A DNA stretch of 64,000 bases from the NCBI RefSeq assembly GCF_027497235.1, contig NZ_CP114902.1:6474001-6538000 (forward strand). The letters run 5' to 3'. The notes under the pieces were generated by a model. It worked only from the letters and a program-made list of their open reading frames with translations. It did no database searches and was not told the origin of the DNA. Shown one piece after another: positions 54,967-63,118 of this stretch; position 1 is the stretch's first letter, and each line of letters starts with the position of its first letter. The DNA is from Micromonospora sp. WMMD1128. GTDB taxonomy: Bacteria > Actinomycetota > Actinomycetes > Mycobacteriales > Micromonosporaceae. The position numbers and the translations under genes were made by a program.

Positions 54967-56660
54967 CAGCGCCTCGGGGTGACCATGGACAGCAGCTCCG
55001 GCTGCCGTCGATCAAGCGCGTCCCCGGCCAGGTACGCGCCGAGCAGCGCCGCGCCCACCCCGTATGCCAGGCCGACCGGCAGTGCTAGCCAGAGCCAGAC
55101 GTCGTCGAGGAGGGCCGCGGCCACCACCAGCGGCACCGCGACCACCGTCGACGACACCATGGAGAGTAGCGCGAGCAGGCTCTTCGCGATGCCCGACCCG
55201 GAGTTCATGGCGAACGGGTTGCTCGTCTCCGGCAGCGAGTAGGCGCCGAGCACCGAGATGAACCCGTTGATCGCCAGCCCGCAGCCGTACGCGCCGAACA
55301 GCCCGCCGGCCATCATGCCGAGCCACTCCGGCCGGCCGAGCACGAGCGCCAGCACGACCGCGACCACGAGGAGGATCGGCACCACGTAGAGCGAGAACGC
55401 CACCATCCGGGCGCGCAGCTCCACTCGGCCCGGCACGCCCGCGACCACGTTCGCCGCGTACCCGCTGCCGTCGAAACCGAACTGGTTGGCGAGCGTCACC
55501 GACGCGAGCACCCCGACGAAGATCATGGAAATGCTGACCAGCACCGGGGACGAGTCGGCGGTGGCCTCGCCGAACGCCGCCCCGCCCTCCACGACGAACC
55601 CGGCACCGCCCAGGTTGACCATCACCGGCACGAACACGCCGACCACGGCGACCGTGATCAGGTTGGCCCGCCGCCGGGCGTCCCGCCACCAGTAGCGGCA
55701 CTCCCGGGCGACGAGCGCGCCGAACCGGTCCCGCCGGGCCCAGCCGACCGCGCGGGGGAAGAGCTGCGCGACCGCGCCGCCGACCACGCCGCGCGGGGTG
55801 CGCGCCGGCCCGGCGCTCGCCGCGCCGACCATCGCCGACTCCAGCGACCGTGACCACCAGAGCAGGAGTACGCCGATCGTCGCCACGCCGATGAGCAGTT
55901 TCACCACGGCCGCCCCGGCCCGGCCCTCGGCCACGTCGACGCCGGCCGTCCACGGCGCGCCGAGCGGCGTCCAGCCGATCACCCGGGCCACTCCGGTCAG
56001 CCGGTCCCAGTCGGCCTGCTGCACGGCCGCGACCACGAACAACTGCAACGGCCCGAGCATGGCGGCCAGCACCGCGAGCAGCACGGCGGCCAGGTCGCGT
56101 ACCCGGCGGGAGCGCAACATGGTGGCGAACGCGCTCGTCATCGCGCGGGCCCCGGCCACGCACACGAGCGCCCCGACGACCACGCCGACCGCGCCGACGA
56201 GCGCGGCGGGCCAGCCGCCCAGCATGCCGGCGGTGACCACCAGCCCGGCCACCGTGAGCATCGTGGCCAGCGCCGGGACGCTGACCAGGGCGGCGGTGAG
56301 CAGGCCGGTGACCAGGGTGCGGCGGGAGAGCGGCAGCAGCGCGAACCGGGCCGGGTCAAGCGTCTCGTCCACGCCGAAGAAGACGAGCGGGAGCAGCAGC
56401 CAGCCGAGCGTCAGCACGCCGCCGCCGAACGCGGCGGCCATCAGCGCGTACCGGTCCTCGCCGGTCAGGCCGGGCGCGGCGAGCAGGAAGAACCCGGTCC
56501 CGGCGAACCAGAGCGCGAACAGCACACCCACCACGAACAACGCGACCCGCCACGCCTGGCCGCGGAAGTTGTTGCCGAGGACCCGCAGCTTGAGCCGGAC
56601 GAAGTGCCAGGGCGAGACGGTCCGGACCGGCCGCTCGGGTGCGGTCACCGGGACAGCCAC
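54966..56660 (-). CDS. ABC-2 type exporter permease
   Basis: A 564-residue membrane protein with about 12 hydrophobic segments. An early amphipathic HFVRLKLRVLGNNFRG precedes the first helix, and a large polar loop with ECRYWWRDARRRANLI lies in the middle, as in ABC-2 permeases that pair with a single ATPase. The GTG start (56658-56660) overlaps the end of the ATPase gene by 16 bases. Substrate is unknown. It is the second gene of a three-gene unit with the ATPase and the SRPBCC protein. Confidence 0.9.
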   Translation of the reverse strand: MAVPVTAPERPVRTVSPWHFVRLKLRVLGNNFRGQAWRVALFVVGVLFALWFAGTGFFLLAAPGLTGEDRYALMAAAFGGGVLTLGWLLLPLVFFGVDETLDPARFALLPLSRRTLVTGLLTAALVSVPALATMLTVAGLVVTAGMLGGWPAALVGAVGVVVGALVCVAGARAMTSAFATMLRSRRVRDLAAVLLAVLAAMLGPLQLFVVAAVQQADWDRLTGVARVIGWTPLGAPWTAGVDVAEGRAGAAVVKLLIGVATIGVLLLWWSRSLESAMVGAASAGPARTPRGVVGGAVAQLFPRAVGWARRDRFGALVARECRYWWRDARRRANLITVAVVGVFVPVMVNLGGAGFVVEGGAAFGEATADSSPVLVSISMIFVGVLASVTLANQFGFDGSGYAANVVAGVPGRVELRARMVAFSLYVVPILLVVAVVLALVLGRPEWLGMMAGGLFGAYGCGLAINGFISVLGAYSLPETSNPFAMNSGSGIAKSLLALLSMVSSTVVAVPLVVAAALLDDVWLWLALPVGLAYGVGAALLGAYLAGDALDRRQPELLSMVTPRR

Positions 56661-57409
56661 GACAGCTCCTCGCCGGTCGCGGTCCGGCCGCCGACGACCT
56701 CGACGAAGACCTCCTCCAGCGACCGGTCGCCGCGCACTTCGGTGAGCGTGCCCACCCGCTTGATCGTGCCGTCGGCCAGGATCGCCACGTGCGAGCAGAG
56801 CCGCTCGACCACCTCCATCACGTGACTGGAGAAGACCACCGTGCCGCCACCGGTCACGTACCGGTGCAGGATGTCCCGGATCAGCGCCGCCGAGACCGGG
56901 TCGACCGCCTCGAACGGCTCGTCGAGCACCAGCAGGCGCGGACCGTGCAGCAGCGCGCAGGCCAGGCCGATCTTCTTCTTCATGCCGGCGGAGTAGTCGA
57001 CCACCAGGGTGCGGCCGGCGTCGGTGAGCGCCAGCACGTCGAGCAGCTCCGCCGCCCGCTGGTCGACCACCGCCGGGTCCATGCCGCGCAACAGACCGTG
57101 GTACGCCAGCAGCTCCGCGCCGCTCAGCCGGTCGAAGAGGCGTACGCCGTCCGGCATCACGCCGAGCAGGCTCTTCGCGCGGACCGGGTCGGCCCAGACG
57201 TCGTACCCCAGCACCCGGGCCTCACCGGCGTCGGGCCGCAGCAGGCCGACGGCCATGGAGAGGGTCGTGGTCTTGCCGGCCCCGTTCGGGCCGAGCAGGC
57301 CGTAGAACGAGCCGGTCGGCACGGCCAGGTCGACGCCGGCCACCGCGACCTTGGTGTCGAAGCGCTTGGCCAGGCCACGGAGGTGCAGGGCCGGGTGCTG
57401 ATCGGTCAT
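56645..57409 (-). CDS. ABC exporter ATP-binding protein
   Basis: A 254-residue ATPase of the ABC-2 drug/antibiotic exporter type. Walker A is GPNGAGKTTT (about 41-50), the signature YSAGMKKKIGLACALLHGPR (about 140-159), Walker B LLVLDEPFEAVD and the switch His in VFSSHVMEV. Start is ATG 57407-57409, with a TACCGT hexamer six bases upstream. The permease and an SRPBCC protein follow in the same overlapping unit. Confidence 0.94.
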   Translation of the reverse strand: MTDQHPALHLRGLAKRFDTKVAVAGVDLAVPTGSFYGLLGPNGAGKTTTLSMAVGLLRPDAGEARVLGYDVWADPVRAKSLLGVMPDGVRLFDRLSGAELLAYHGLLRGMDPAVVDQRAAELLDVLALTDAGRTLVVDYSAGMKKKIGLACALLHGPRLLVLDEPFEAVDPVSAALIRDILHRYVTGGGTVVFSSHVMEVVERLCSHVAILADGTIKRVGTLTEVRGDRSLEEVFVEVVGGRTATGEELSWLSR

Positions 57410-57415
57410 GGTCCG

Positions 57416-57421
57416 ACGGTA
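57416..57421 (-). promoter_or_regulatory. -10 element for the ABC exporter unit
   Basis: TACCGT on the minus strand, six bases before ATG 57409. Confidence 0.55.
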
Positions 57422-57490
57422 GCCCGCCTCGGCCAACCCGCGCTCCCGCCGGAGGACGATGTTGCCGTCCTACCTGAGGGGTACGCCGAG

Positions 57491-57545
57491 GTGTTAAGAA
57501 GGGGCCCCGCCTCTACCGAATGCGTTAAGAAGGGCCCCCGCCTTA
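57491..57545. repeat. Intergenic GGGGCCCC-type repeat, copy 5
   Basis: Two tandem palindromes (AAGGGGCCCCG and AAGGGCCCCCG), each with GTTAAG. The last bases are the TAA stop codon of the symporter gene at 57543. Confidence 0.85.
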
Positions 57546-59183
57546 CAAGCGGAGGGACTCGGGGGTGTGCAGGCGGAGCATGGTGGTGCCGACGTCGCGG
57601 GGGAGGCGTCGGCGGCTGGCCACCGAGACCACCACCATCACGGTGAACGCCAGCGGGACCGTCCACGCGGCCGGCTGGGTGGTGAGCGTCGCCGGCCAGC
57701 CGGTGAGCGGCGGGCCGAGCACGGTGAGCAGCACCGCGCCGATCGCCGCGCCGCCGCCGACGAGCATCCCGGCGGCGGCGCCCAGGTCGGTCAGGCCGCG
57801 CCACCAGATGCCGAGCACCAGCAGCGGGCAGAAGCTGGACGCGGCGACCGCGAACGCCAGCCCCACCACCTGCGACACGTCAAGCCCGGAGACGTTCAGC
57901 GCGAGCACCGCCGGCACCGCGCCGGCGATCACCGTGGCGAGCCGGAAGCCGCGTACCGAGCCGCGGCCGAGCACGTCCGTGGAGATCACCCCGGCCACGC
58001 TTGTGAGCAGACCGGACGAGGTGGACAGGAAGGCCGCGAACGCCCCGGCGGCGACGAGCGCGGCGAGCAGCCTGCCGGTGGTGCCGTCGCCGAGCGCCGC
58101 GCCGGGCAGCAGCACCACCACGGCGTCGGTCTGACCGGTGACAAGCAGTTGCGGCGTGTAGATCCGGCCCAGCACCCCGTAGATCGTGGGCAGCAGGTAG
58201 AAGACGCCGACCAGGGCCAGCACCACGAGCGTGGTGCGCCGGGCGGCGGCCCCGTCGGGGTTGGTGTAGAAGCGCACCAGCACGTGCGGCAACCCCATGG
58301 TGCCCAGGAACGTGGCCAGGATCAGCGAGTACGTCGCGAACAGACTGCGGTCGTCGTCGCCAGCGGTGTCCGGCAGCAGCCACTCGGTGGCGGCGATCGC
58401 CGCACCGGACACCTCCGGCACCGGGTCGCCGGCGGCGAAGTCGAGGCGGTCGCCGGGGCGTACCTCCCGGATGTGGCCGTCGGGCAGGGTGAGCGTGGCG
58501 CGGTGCTCGACCACCACGGTGGTCGCGGTCCGGAACGTCGGCCCGTCGGGCGGCGTCACCGCCGGGCGGGCGTCGGCCTGCCACTGCAACGCCAGGAAGA
58601 TCGCCGGTACGGCGAGTGCGGTCAGCTTCAGCCAGTATTGGAACGCCTGCACGAAGGTGATCGCCCGCATGCCGCCGAGCGCCACGTTCGCGGTCACCAC
58701 CACGGCGACGAGCAGCGCGCCCATCGCGTACGGCGAGCCGGTGAGCGTGGCCAGGGTCAGCCCGGCGCCCTGCAACTGCGGCACCAGGTAGAGCCAGCCG
58801 ATGAAGATCACGAAGAGGGTGGCGATCGTGCGGAGCCGGCGCGACCCGAGCCGCACCTCGCAGAAGTCCGGCAGGGTGAACGCGCCGGAGCGGCGCAGCG
58901 GGGCGGCCACGAACAGCAGCAACGCCAGGTAGCCGGCGGCGAAGCCGACCGGATACCAGAGCACGTCCACGCCGTACTTGAGGATCAGCCCGGCCACGCC
59001 CAGGAAGCTCGCCGCCGACAGATATTCCCCGCCGATCGCCGCCGCGTTCCAGGTCGGGCTGACCGCCCGGGAGGCGACCAGGAAGTCGGAGGTGGTGCGG
59101 GCCAGCCGCAACCCGTAGAAGCCGATGCCGACGGTGACCAGGGTGACCGCCACGATCGCCGGGATCACGTACCCGTTGGTCAT
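57543..59183 (-). CDS. Second sodium/solute symporter (SSS family)
   Basis: A 546-residue SSS permease with about 13 transmembrane segments. Conserved parts include TTSDFLVASRAVSPTWNAAA, GGEYLSAASFLGVAGLILKY, GLPHVLVRFYTNP and STSSGLLTSVAGVISTDVLG. A 60-residue polar insertion (residues about 225-285, PDGPTFRTATTVVVEHRATL onwards) lies in an outside loop and is absent from the ActP-like symporter at 49.9 kb. Substrate is unknown. The ATG (59181-59183) overlaps the stop of the small membrane partner by one base; the stop codon lies in repeat copy 5. Confidence 0.9.
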   Translation of the reverse strand: MTNGYVIPAIVAVTLVTVGIGFYGLRLARTTSDFLVASRAVSPTWNAAAIGGEYLSAASFLGVAGLILKYGVDVLWYPVGFAAGYLALLLFVAAPLRRSGAFTLPDFCEVRLGSRRLRTIATLFVIFIGWLYLVPQLQGAGLTLATLTGSPYAMGALLVAVVVTANVALGGMRAITFVQAFQYWLKLTALAVPAIFLALQWQADARPAVTPPDGPTFRTATTVVVEHRATLTLPDGHIREVRPGDRLDFAAGDPVPEVSGAAIAATEWLLPDTAGDDDRSLFATYSLILATFLGTMGLPHVLVRFYTNPDGAAARRTTLVVLALVGVFYLLPTIYGVLGRIYTPQLLVTGQTDAVVVLLPGAALGDGTTGRLLAALVAAGAFAAFLSTSSGLLTSVAGVISTDVLGRGSVRGFRLATVIAGAVPAVLALNVSGLDVSQVVGLAFAVAASSFCPLLVLGIWWRGLTDLGAAAGMLVGGGAAIGAVLLTVLGPPLTGWPATLTTQPAAWTVPLAFTVMVVVSVASRRRLPRDVGTTMLRLHTPESLRL

Positions 59184-59662
59184 CAGCGCTCCGGCCGCTG
59201 GACCAGGTCGACGAAGTCCTGCTCGTTGCGTTCCGCCAGCCGGACATACGCCCAGCCGACCACGATCAGGAACGGGAAGGCGGCCACCCCGAGCAGCAGC
59301 CACGGCAGGTTGACCCCGAGCACGGTGACCCGCCCGACCGTCGGCGCGATGGCGAACAGCCAGGGCAGGCCGCCCAGCCCGATCAACACCAGCAGGCTCA
59401 GCCGTAGCGCGAGCGAGAGCTGGGCGCGCATCAGGCCCTGCACGAGCGTCTCGCCGACCCGGGTCTGCTGGGCCAGTTCGGAGCGGGTGCGATCGGCCCG
59501 GCTGCCCGACCGGGAGACCTCGGCCAGCACGATCCGGGTCCGCTGCGGCGCGGTCTGGGTCCGCTGCGCCGCGATTGGGGTCCGCTGCGGCGCGCGGGGG
59601 CCGGGGACGGGTGCCGCCTCGACGGGCCGTCCGACCGGCTGCGGTTCCTCGGCTGCGGTCAT
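59183..59662 (-). CDS. Small membrane protein, partner of the second symporter
   Basis: A 159-residue protein. The first 75 residues are polar with repeated A-P-Q-R-T / A-A-Q-R-T units; then two transmembrane segments (SLALRLSLLVLIGLGGLPWL and LPWLLLGVAAFPFLIVVGWA) and a charged end (ERNEQDFVDLVQRPER). Topology and place match the small subunits that accompany SSS symporters, although it is not clearly DUF485. Start is ATG 59660-59662. Confidence 0.75.
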   Translation of the reverse strand: MTAAEEPQPVGRPVEAAPVPGPRAPQRTPIAAQRTQTAPQRTRIVLAEVSRSGSRADRTRSELAQQTRVGETLVQGLMRAQLSLALRLSLLVLIGLGGLPWLFAIAPTVGRVTVLGVNLPWLLLGVAAFPFLIVVGWAYVRLAERNEQDFVDLVQRPER

Positions 59663-59714
59663 CCCCGGCAGTCTCGCCTGCTCGGCGCGAATGTCAAGCG
59701 CAGCGCGACGCCCC

Positions 59715-59787
59715 TGTGCACAACCTGTGGATAACATCGCCTGCCTGTGGACAACGCAGTGGATGAGCGCGGTTTCGCTGTGGACAG
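59715..59787. promoter_or_regulatory. Cluster of four DnaA-box-like sites
   Basis: Nine-base sites in one orientation: TGTGCACAA (59715-59723), TGTGGATAA (59726-59734), TGTGGACAA (59746-59754) and TGTGGACAG (59779-59787). The second is the exact complement of TTATCCACA and the third that of TTGTCCACA, both strong DnaA boxes. Confidence 0.65.
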
Positions 59788-59858
59788 GCATCTCCTGAGC
59801 GTCGCCCGGAACCTTTCTTCCGGCCCACGAGTGGGACAGGTGAAGAGAGGAGGTGACG

Positions 59859-60398
59859 GTGTCCGACGATGATCTGATCGCCGAGCTGTACGCCGGCAGC
59901 TTCCGCCGGCTGGTCGTCCAGCTGTACGCGGTGACCGGCGACCTGCACGAGGCGCAGGAGGCGGTCCAGGAGGCGTTCACCCGTGCACTGATGAGACCCG
60001 GGCGGATGGCCGGCCTGGACAAACCGGAGGCATGGCTGCGACGAGTGGCGGTGAACGTGGCCCGGAGCCGGTATCGGCGCCGCCGGCTCCTGGAGACACT
60101 GCTCCACCGCCTCGGCCCGCCGCCCGAGGTCGCGGACCGGTCACCCGAACATCTCGCCCTGCTCGCCGCGCTCCGGAAGCTGCCTCCGGGGCAGCGGCAT
60201 GCCTTGGCCCTGCACTACCTGGCTGACCTGCCGGTCGAGGAGGTCGCCACGACGCTCGGGGTGTCGAGCGGCACGGTCAAGTCCCGGCTCTCCCGCGGCC
60301 GGCGGGCCCTCGCCCGGCTGCTCGTCGACGTCGACCTGAGCGACGCCGCACCGGATGTCACAGTCACCAGCCTCGGGAGGATCAATGTCGGAGCATGA
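59859..60398 (+). CDS. ECF-type RNA polymerase sigma factor
   Basis: A 179-residue sigma factor. Region 2 is LIAELYAGSFRRLVVQLYAV and EAQEAVQEAFTRALMRPGRM, and region 4 is RKLPPGQRHALALHYLADLP with VEEVATTLGVSSGTVKSRLS. The start is GTG 59859, five bases after GGAGG; a GTG two codons earlier overlaps the binding site. The next gene starts inside its 3' end and encodes a membrane protein that is a good candidate for its anti-sigma or sensor partner. The DnaA-box cluster lies 70-140 bases upstream. Confidence 0.9.
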   Translation: MSDDDLIAELYAGSFRRLVVQLYAVTGDLHEAQEAVQEAFTRALMRPGRMAGLDKPEAWLRRVAVNVARSRYRRRRLLETLLHRLGPPPEVADRSPEHLALLAALRKLPPGQRHALALHYLADLPVEEVATTLGVSSGTVKSRLSRGRRALARLLVDVDLSDAAPDVTVTSLGRINVGA

Positions 60399-61599
60399 CC
60401 TGTCCGGCTTCGACGTCGGCACCGTCAGCCAGGCCGTTCGCCAGCCGCCGCTCGGGGAACTCCGGTCCAGGGCCCGCGCCCGCGTCCGGGCGCGGCGCCG
60501 GCAGCGCGGCGTGTTGGTGTTGGGGGTGGTGGCGGCCCTGGCCGGTACGGCACTGACCCCGGTCGCCGGAGGTCTCGGCGGCCGGCCCTCGGATGAGCCG
60601 GCCGGAGCGCCGGCGCCGCGGGACCGGGCTCAGCTCTTCCTCGTGGGGGACCGGTCGGTGGTCGGAGTCCGGGTCACCGAGCGTGGCTGCCGGATCGACT
60701 TCAGCACCACCCGGGACCTCGGGCGGAACTGGTCACCGTACCGCCGGGCGCGCTACGACGACGGGGCGTGCCGGGCGGGAAACGACCGGGTCCGGTCGAC
60801 GGCTCGATATCTCCCGCTCAGCTCGCGTACCTACCTGGTGAGCGTCGACGGGCGGTCGTGGCTCTCCACCGACGAGGGGCGGACGTGGCGCGACGGCGCC
60901 GAGGCCATCGTCACGGTGGATGCCTTTCCGTCCCACGCGCTGCCGGTCTCGTCCGCGAACGCCACGGGTGGGCTGCCCGAGCCGATGGCTGTCGACCCGG
61001 ACACCGGTACCGCCTACCGGTTGCGCTCCACGGTGCCGACCGACTACCCGATGAACAGCCTGTACGCGAGTCCGGACGGCGTGCTGTGGGCCAGCTTCTG
61101 GCCGCCGGACGTGCGTCAGCCCTCCGTGCTGGCCCGCAGCTCCGACCGCGGTGCCACCTGGGTGACGGTGCCGGCCCCGAACGGTGGCGCGGTGATGTCC
61201 GTGGCGGCCGAGAGTGGGCAGGTCGGGTACCTGCTGGCGGAGCCGTACTCGCCGATGGGCGGGCCGGCATCGGCCGGCAGCACCGCCTCGATCATGCGGA
61301 CCGGTGACGGCGGGCGTTCCTGGCAGCCCGTCGAGACCGATCTTCCGGCGGGAGCGAGCGGTGATCGCGACCTGGTGGTGGGTGGGGACGGCAGCCTGCT
61401 GATCGGGGACTGGGACGCCGACGGCAGGGCGTTCCTGTGGGTCAGCCACGACCAGGGCCGGCACTTCACCCGGGAGTTCGTGACCACGGGTGGTGGGGTG
61501 CTCAGTTGGGTGCCGGGACAGGTGCTGTTCGCGGAGGCGAACGGCGCGGTGTTGACCACCGACGGACGGACGACCACCCGGCTGTCGGGCACGGGGTGA
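60385..61599 (+). CDS. Membrane protein with extracytoplasmic Asp-box (BNR-like) propeller, likely sigma-factor partner
   Basis: A 404-residue protein overlapping the sigma gene by 14 bases. It has a short cytoplasmic region (residues 1-40, with basic SRARARVRARRRQR), one transmembrane helix (GVLVLGVVAALAGTALTPVA, about 42-61) and an outside domain with four Asp-box motifs of the S/T-x-D-x-G-x-x-W type: STDEGRTW, SSDRGATW, TGDGGRSW and SHDQGRHF. Such repeats form sialidase-like beta propellers. Gene order and topology suggest control of the sigma factor by an outside signal, but no zinc-binding anti-sigma motif is visible. Start is ATG 60385 with GGGAGG. Confidence 0.8.
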   Translation: MSEHDLSGFDVGTVSQAVRQPPLGELRSRARARVRARRRQRGVLVLGVVAALAGTALTPVAGGLGGRPSDEPAGAPAPRDRAQLFLVGDRSVVGVRVTERGCRIDFSTTRDLGRNWSPYRRARYDDGACRAGNDRVRSTARYLPLSSRTYLVSVDGRSWLSTDEGRTWRDGAEAIVTVDAFPSHALPVSSANATGGLPEPMAVDPDTGTAYRLRSTVPTDYPMNSLYASPDGVLWASFWPPDVRQPSVLARSSDRGATWVTVPAPNGGAVMSVAAESGQVGYLLAEPYSPMGGPASAGSTASIMRTGDGGRSWQPVETDLPAGASGDRDLVVGGDGSLLIGDWDADGRAFLWVSHDQGRHFTREFVTTGGGVLSWVPGQVLFAEANGAVLTTDGRTTTRLSGTG

Positions 61600-61605
61600 C
61601 CGCCG

Positions 61606-61639
61606 GTCGGGGCGGGACGCGACGGCGTCCCGCCCCGAC
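61606..61639. terminator. Perfect bidirectional terminator hairpin
   Basis: Two perfectly complementary 15-base arms (GTCGGGGCGGGACGC) with loop GACG, between the convergent propeller and DUF5701 genes. Confidence 0.85.
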
Positions 61640-61643
61640 GAGG

Positions 61644-62306
61644 TCAGTCGAGGCCGACCCGCACCGGGTGGGCGGTGGCCGAGCCGAGCCAGGTGTGCGG
61701 GTTGCCGAACCAGCACCAGCCCAGCTTCGGCGCGCCCTGGCTGATCCAGAGCGCCGGCACCCGCTTGTCGCCGCAGCGGGAGCCGACGAGCGAGAAGCAC
61801 CTGTTGCTGGCGAGCGCCTCCGGGTGCAGCGTGACGAAGGCCAGGCCCTCGTCGATGGTGATCGGCAGCCGGTCCCGCGCGGTCATGTCGTCGAGCGCGG
61901 CGGACGGCGTGACGTTGCGGTATTCCTCGCCCCGATCCACGTCGAAGAGCAGGTACGCCGGACCGGCCGGCACCTCCAGCTCCTTGCTCGGGTGGAAGGT
62001 GGGCAGGTCGTCGGCGGGGAAGTTGCGGTCGAGCACGCCGGGCTTGCGCTTACCGGCGAGCGTGGTGAGCGCGATCCGCTCCGGGACGGGCACCAGGTCC
62101 CGCGTGGTCACCAGCAGGAACGGCACCCGGGCATCGGTGGGGCCGGTCAGGCCGGCGGCCCCGGTGACCGCCGCGTCGCGCAGCGGGGTGAGCCGGGCGC
62201 GGAACGCCTCCTCGGTCCACCCGGCGAGGGCGGGGTAGCCGAGGTGCACCAGGCGGTCGAGCTGGCGGTCGAATTCGGCGGCGGCGTCGAACTGGTCGTC
62301 GGACAT
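61644..62306 (-). CDS. DUF5701 family protein
   Basis: A 220-residue cytoplasmic protein. AAEFDRQLDRLVHLGYPALA and ARVPFLLVTTRDLVPVPERI, followed by YLLFDVDRGEEYRNVTP and CFSLVGSRCGDKRVPALWIS, are features of the actinomycete DUF5701 family, whose function is unknown. The start is ATG 62304-62306 with GGAGG five bases upstream. An operator-like GTAC dyad lies just upstream. Confidence 0.85.
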   Translation of the reverse strand: MSDDQFDAAAEFDRQLDRLVHLGYPALAGWTEEAFRARLTPLRDAAVTGAAGLTGPTDARVPFLLVTTRDLVPVPERIALTTLAGKRKPGVLDRNFPADDLPTFHPSKELEVPAGPAYLLFDVDRGEEYRNVTPSAALDDMTARDRLPITIDEGLAFVTLHPEALASNRCFSLVGSRCGDKRVPALWISQGAPKLGWCWFGNPHTWLGSATAHPVRVGLD

Positions 62307-62324
62307 GCGGTCCTCCACCCTGTC

Positions 62325-62347
62325 GTACGGTCTGCCGTACATTGTAC
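62325..62347. promoter_or_regulatory. Operator-like GTAC dyad upstream of DUF5701
   Basis: GTACGG-TCTG-CCGTAC is a perfect dyad, followed by ATT and a third GTAC. Such spaced GTAC half-sites are typical of TetR-family operators; no TetR gene is adjacent. Confidence 0.5.
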
Positions 62348-62356
62348 GTCGGGGTT

Positions 62357-63118
62357 TCAGCGGCTCCAGTCCTGCTTGGCCGCCCGGACCAACTTGTCCT
62401 TCAACTCCCGGGTGTGCCGCCGGCTCACCGGCAGCTCGGCCTCGTCGATCACCACCACGTAGCCGGAGTTGACCAGCCGTAACTCGGCGATCAGCCGCAA
62501 CTGCACCAGGTACGAGCGGTGCACCCGGACGAACCCGGCATCCGCCCAGCGCTCCGCGAGCGTCGCCAGCGAGACCCGGACCAGGTGCGACCCCTCCGCG
62601 GTGTGCAGCCGGGCGTAGTCGCCCTGCGCCTCCACCCAGCGCACCGCCGAGCGGGGCAGCATCCGGGTGGTGCCGGCCAACTCGATCGGGATGGTCGGAT
62701 CCTCCTCCGCCCGGGCCAGCGCCGCCGGATGCGACGGCACCACCCGCGAGCCGATCACCCGGCGCAGCGACTCAGCCAGCCGCTCGGCCCGGACCGGCTT
62801 GCGGACGTAGTCCGTGGCGCCCAGGTCGAAGGCGTCCGCCGCGCCGTCGTCGTACGCGGTGACGAACACGATCGCCGGCGGCCGGGCGAACCGGCGCAGC
62901 ACCCGCGCCAACTCCATGCCGTCCAACCCGGGCATCCGGATGTCGAGGAAGACCACGTCCACGTCGTCGTCCCGCAGCACCCGCAGCGCCTCGGTCGCGT
63001 CGCCGGCCGTGTGCAGCCGGGCCACCCGGGGATCGGCGCGCAGGTGGTAGGCCAACTCGTCGAGGGCCGGCGGCTCGTCGTCCACCGCCAGCACCCGGAG
63101 GAAACCGGTCACGGTCAT
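62357..63118 (-). CDS. LytTR family response regulator
   Basis: A 253-residue regulator. The receiver domain has the acidic pair in AVDDEPPALDEL, the phospho-accepting Asp in VVFLDIRMPGLDGMELA, and the Thr and Lys of VTAYDD and VRKP. The C-terminal LytTR DNA-binding domain has MLPRSAVRWVEAQGDYARLH and FVRVHRSYLVQLRLI. It belongs to the AlgR/LytR group that binds direct repeats. The ATG (63116-63118) overlaps the kinase stop (ATGA), so the two form one two-component system. Confidence 0.95.
   Translation of the reverse strand: MTVTGFLRVLAVDDEPPALDELAYHLRADPRVARLHTAGDATEALRVLRDDDVDVVFLDIRMPGLDGMELARVLRRFARPPAIVFVTAYDDGAADAFDLGATDYVRKPVRAERLAESLRRVIGSRVVPSHPAALARAEEDPTIPIELAGTTRMLPRSAVRWVEAQGDYARLHTAEGSHLVRVSLATLAERWADAGFVRVHRSYLVQLRLIAELRLVNSGYVVVIDEAELPVSRRHTRELKDKLVRAAKQDWSR

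Noticed and set aside
59715..59787. Chromosomal replication origin
   Set aside because: There are only four boxes and no dnaA, dnaN, rpmH or gyrB gene nearby; an origin in this group would have many more boxes next to dnaA.
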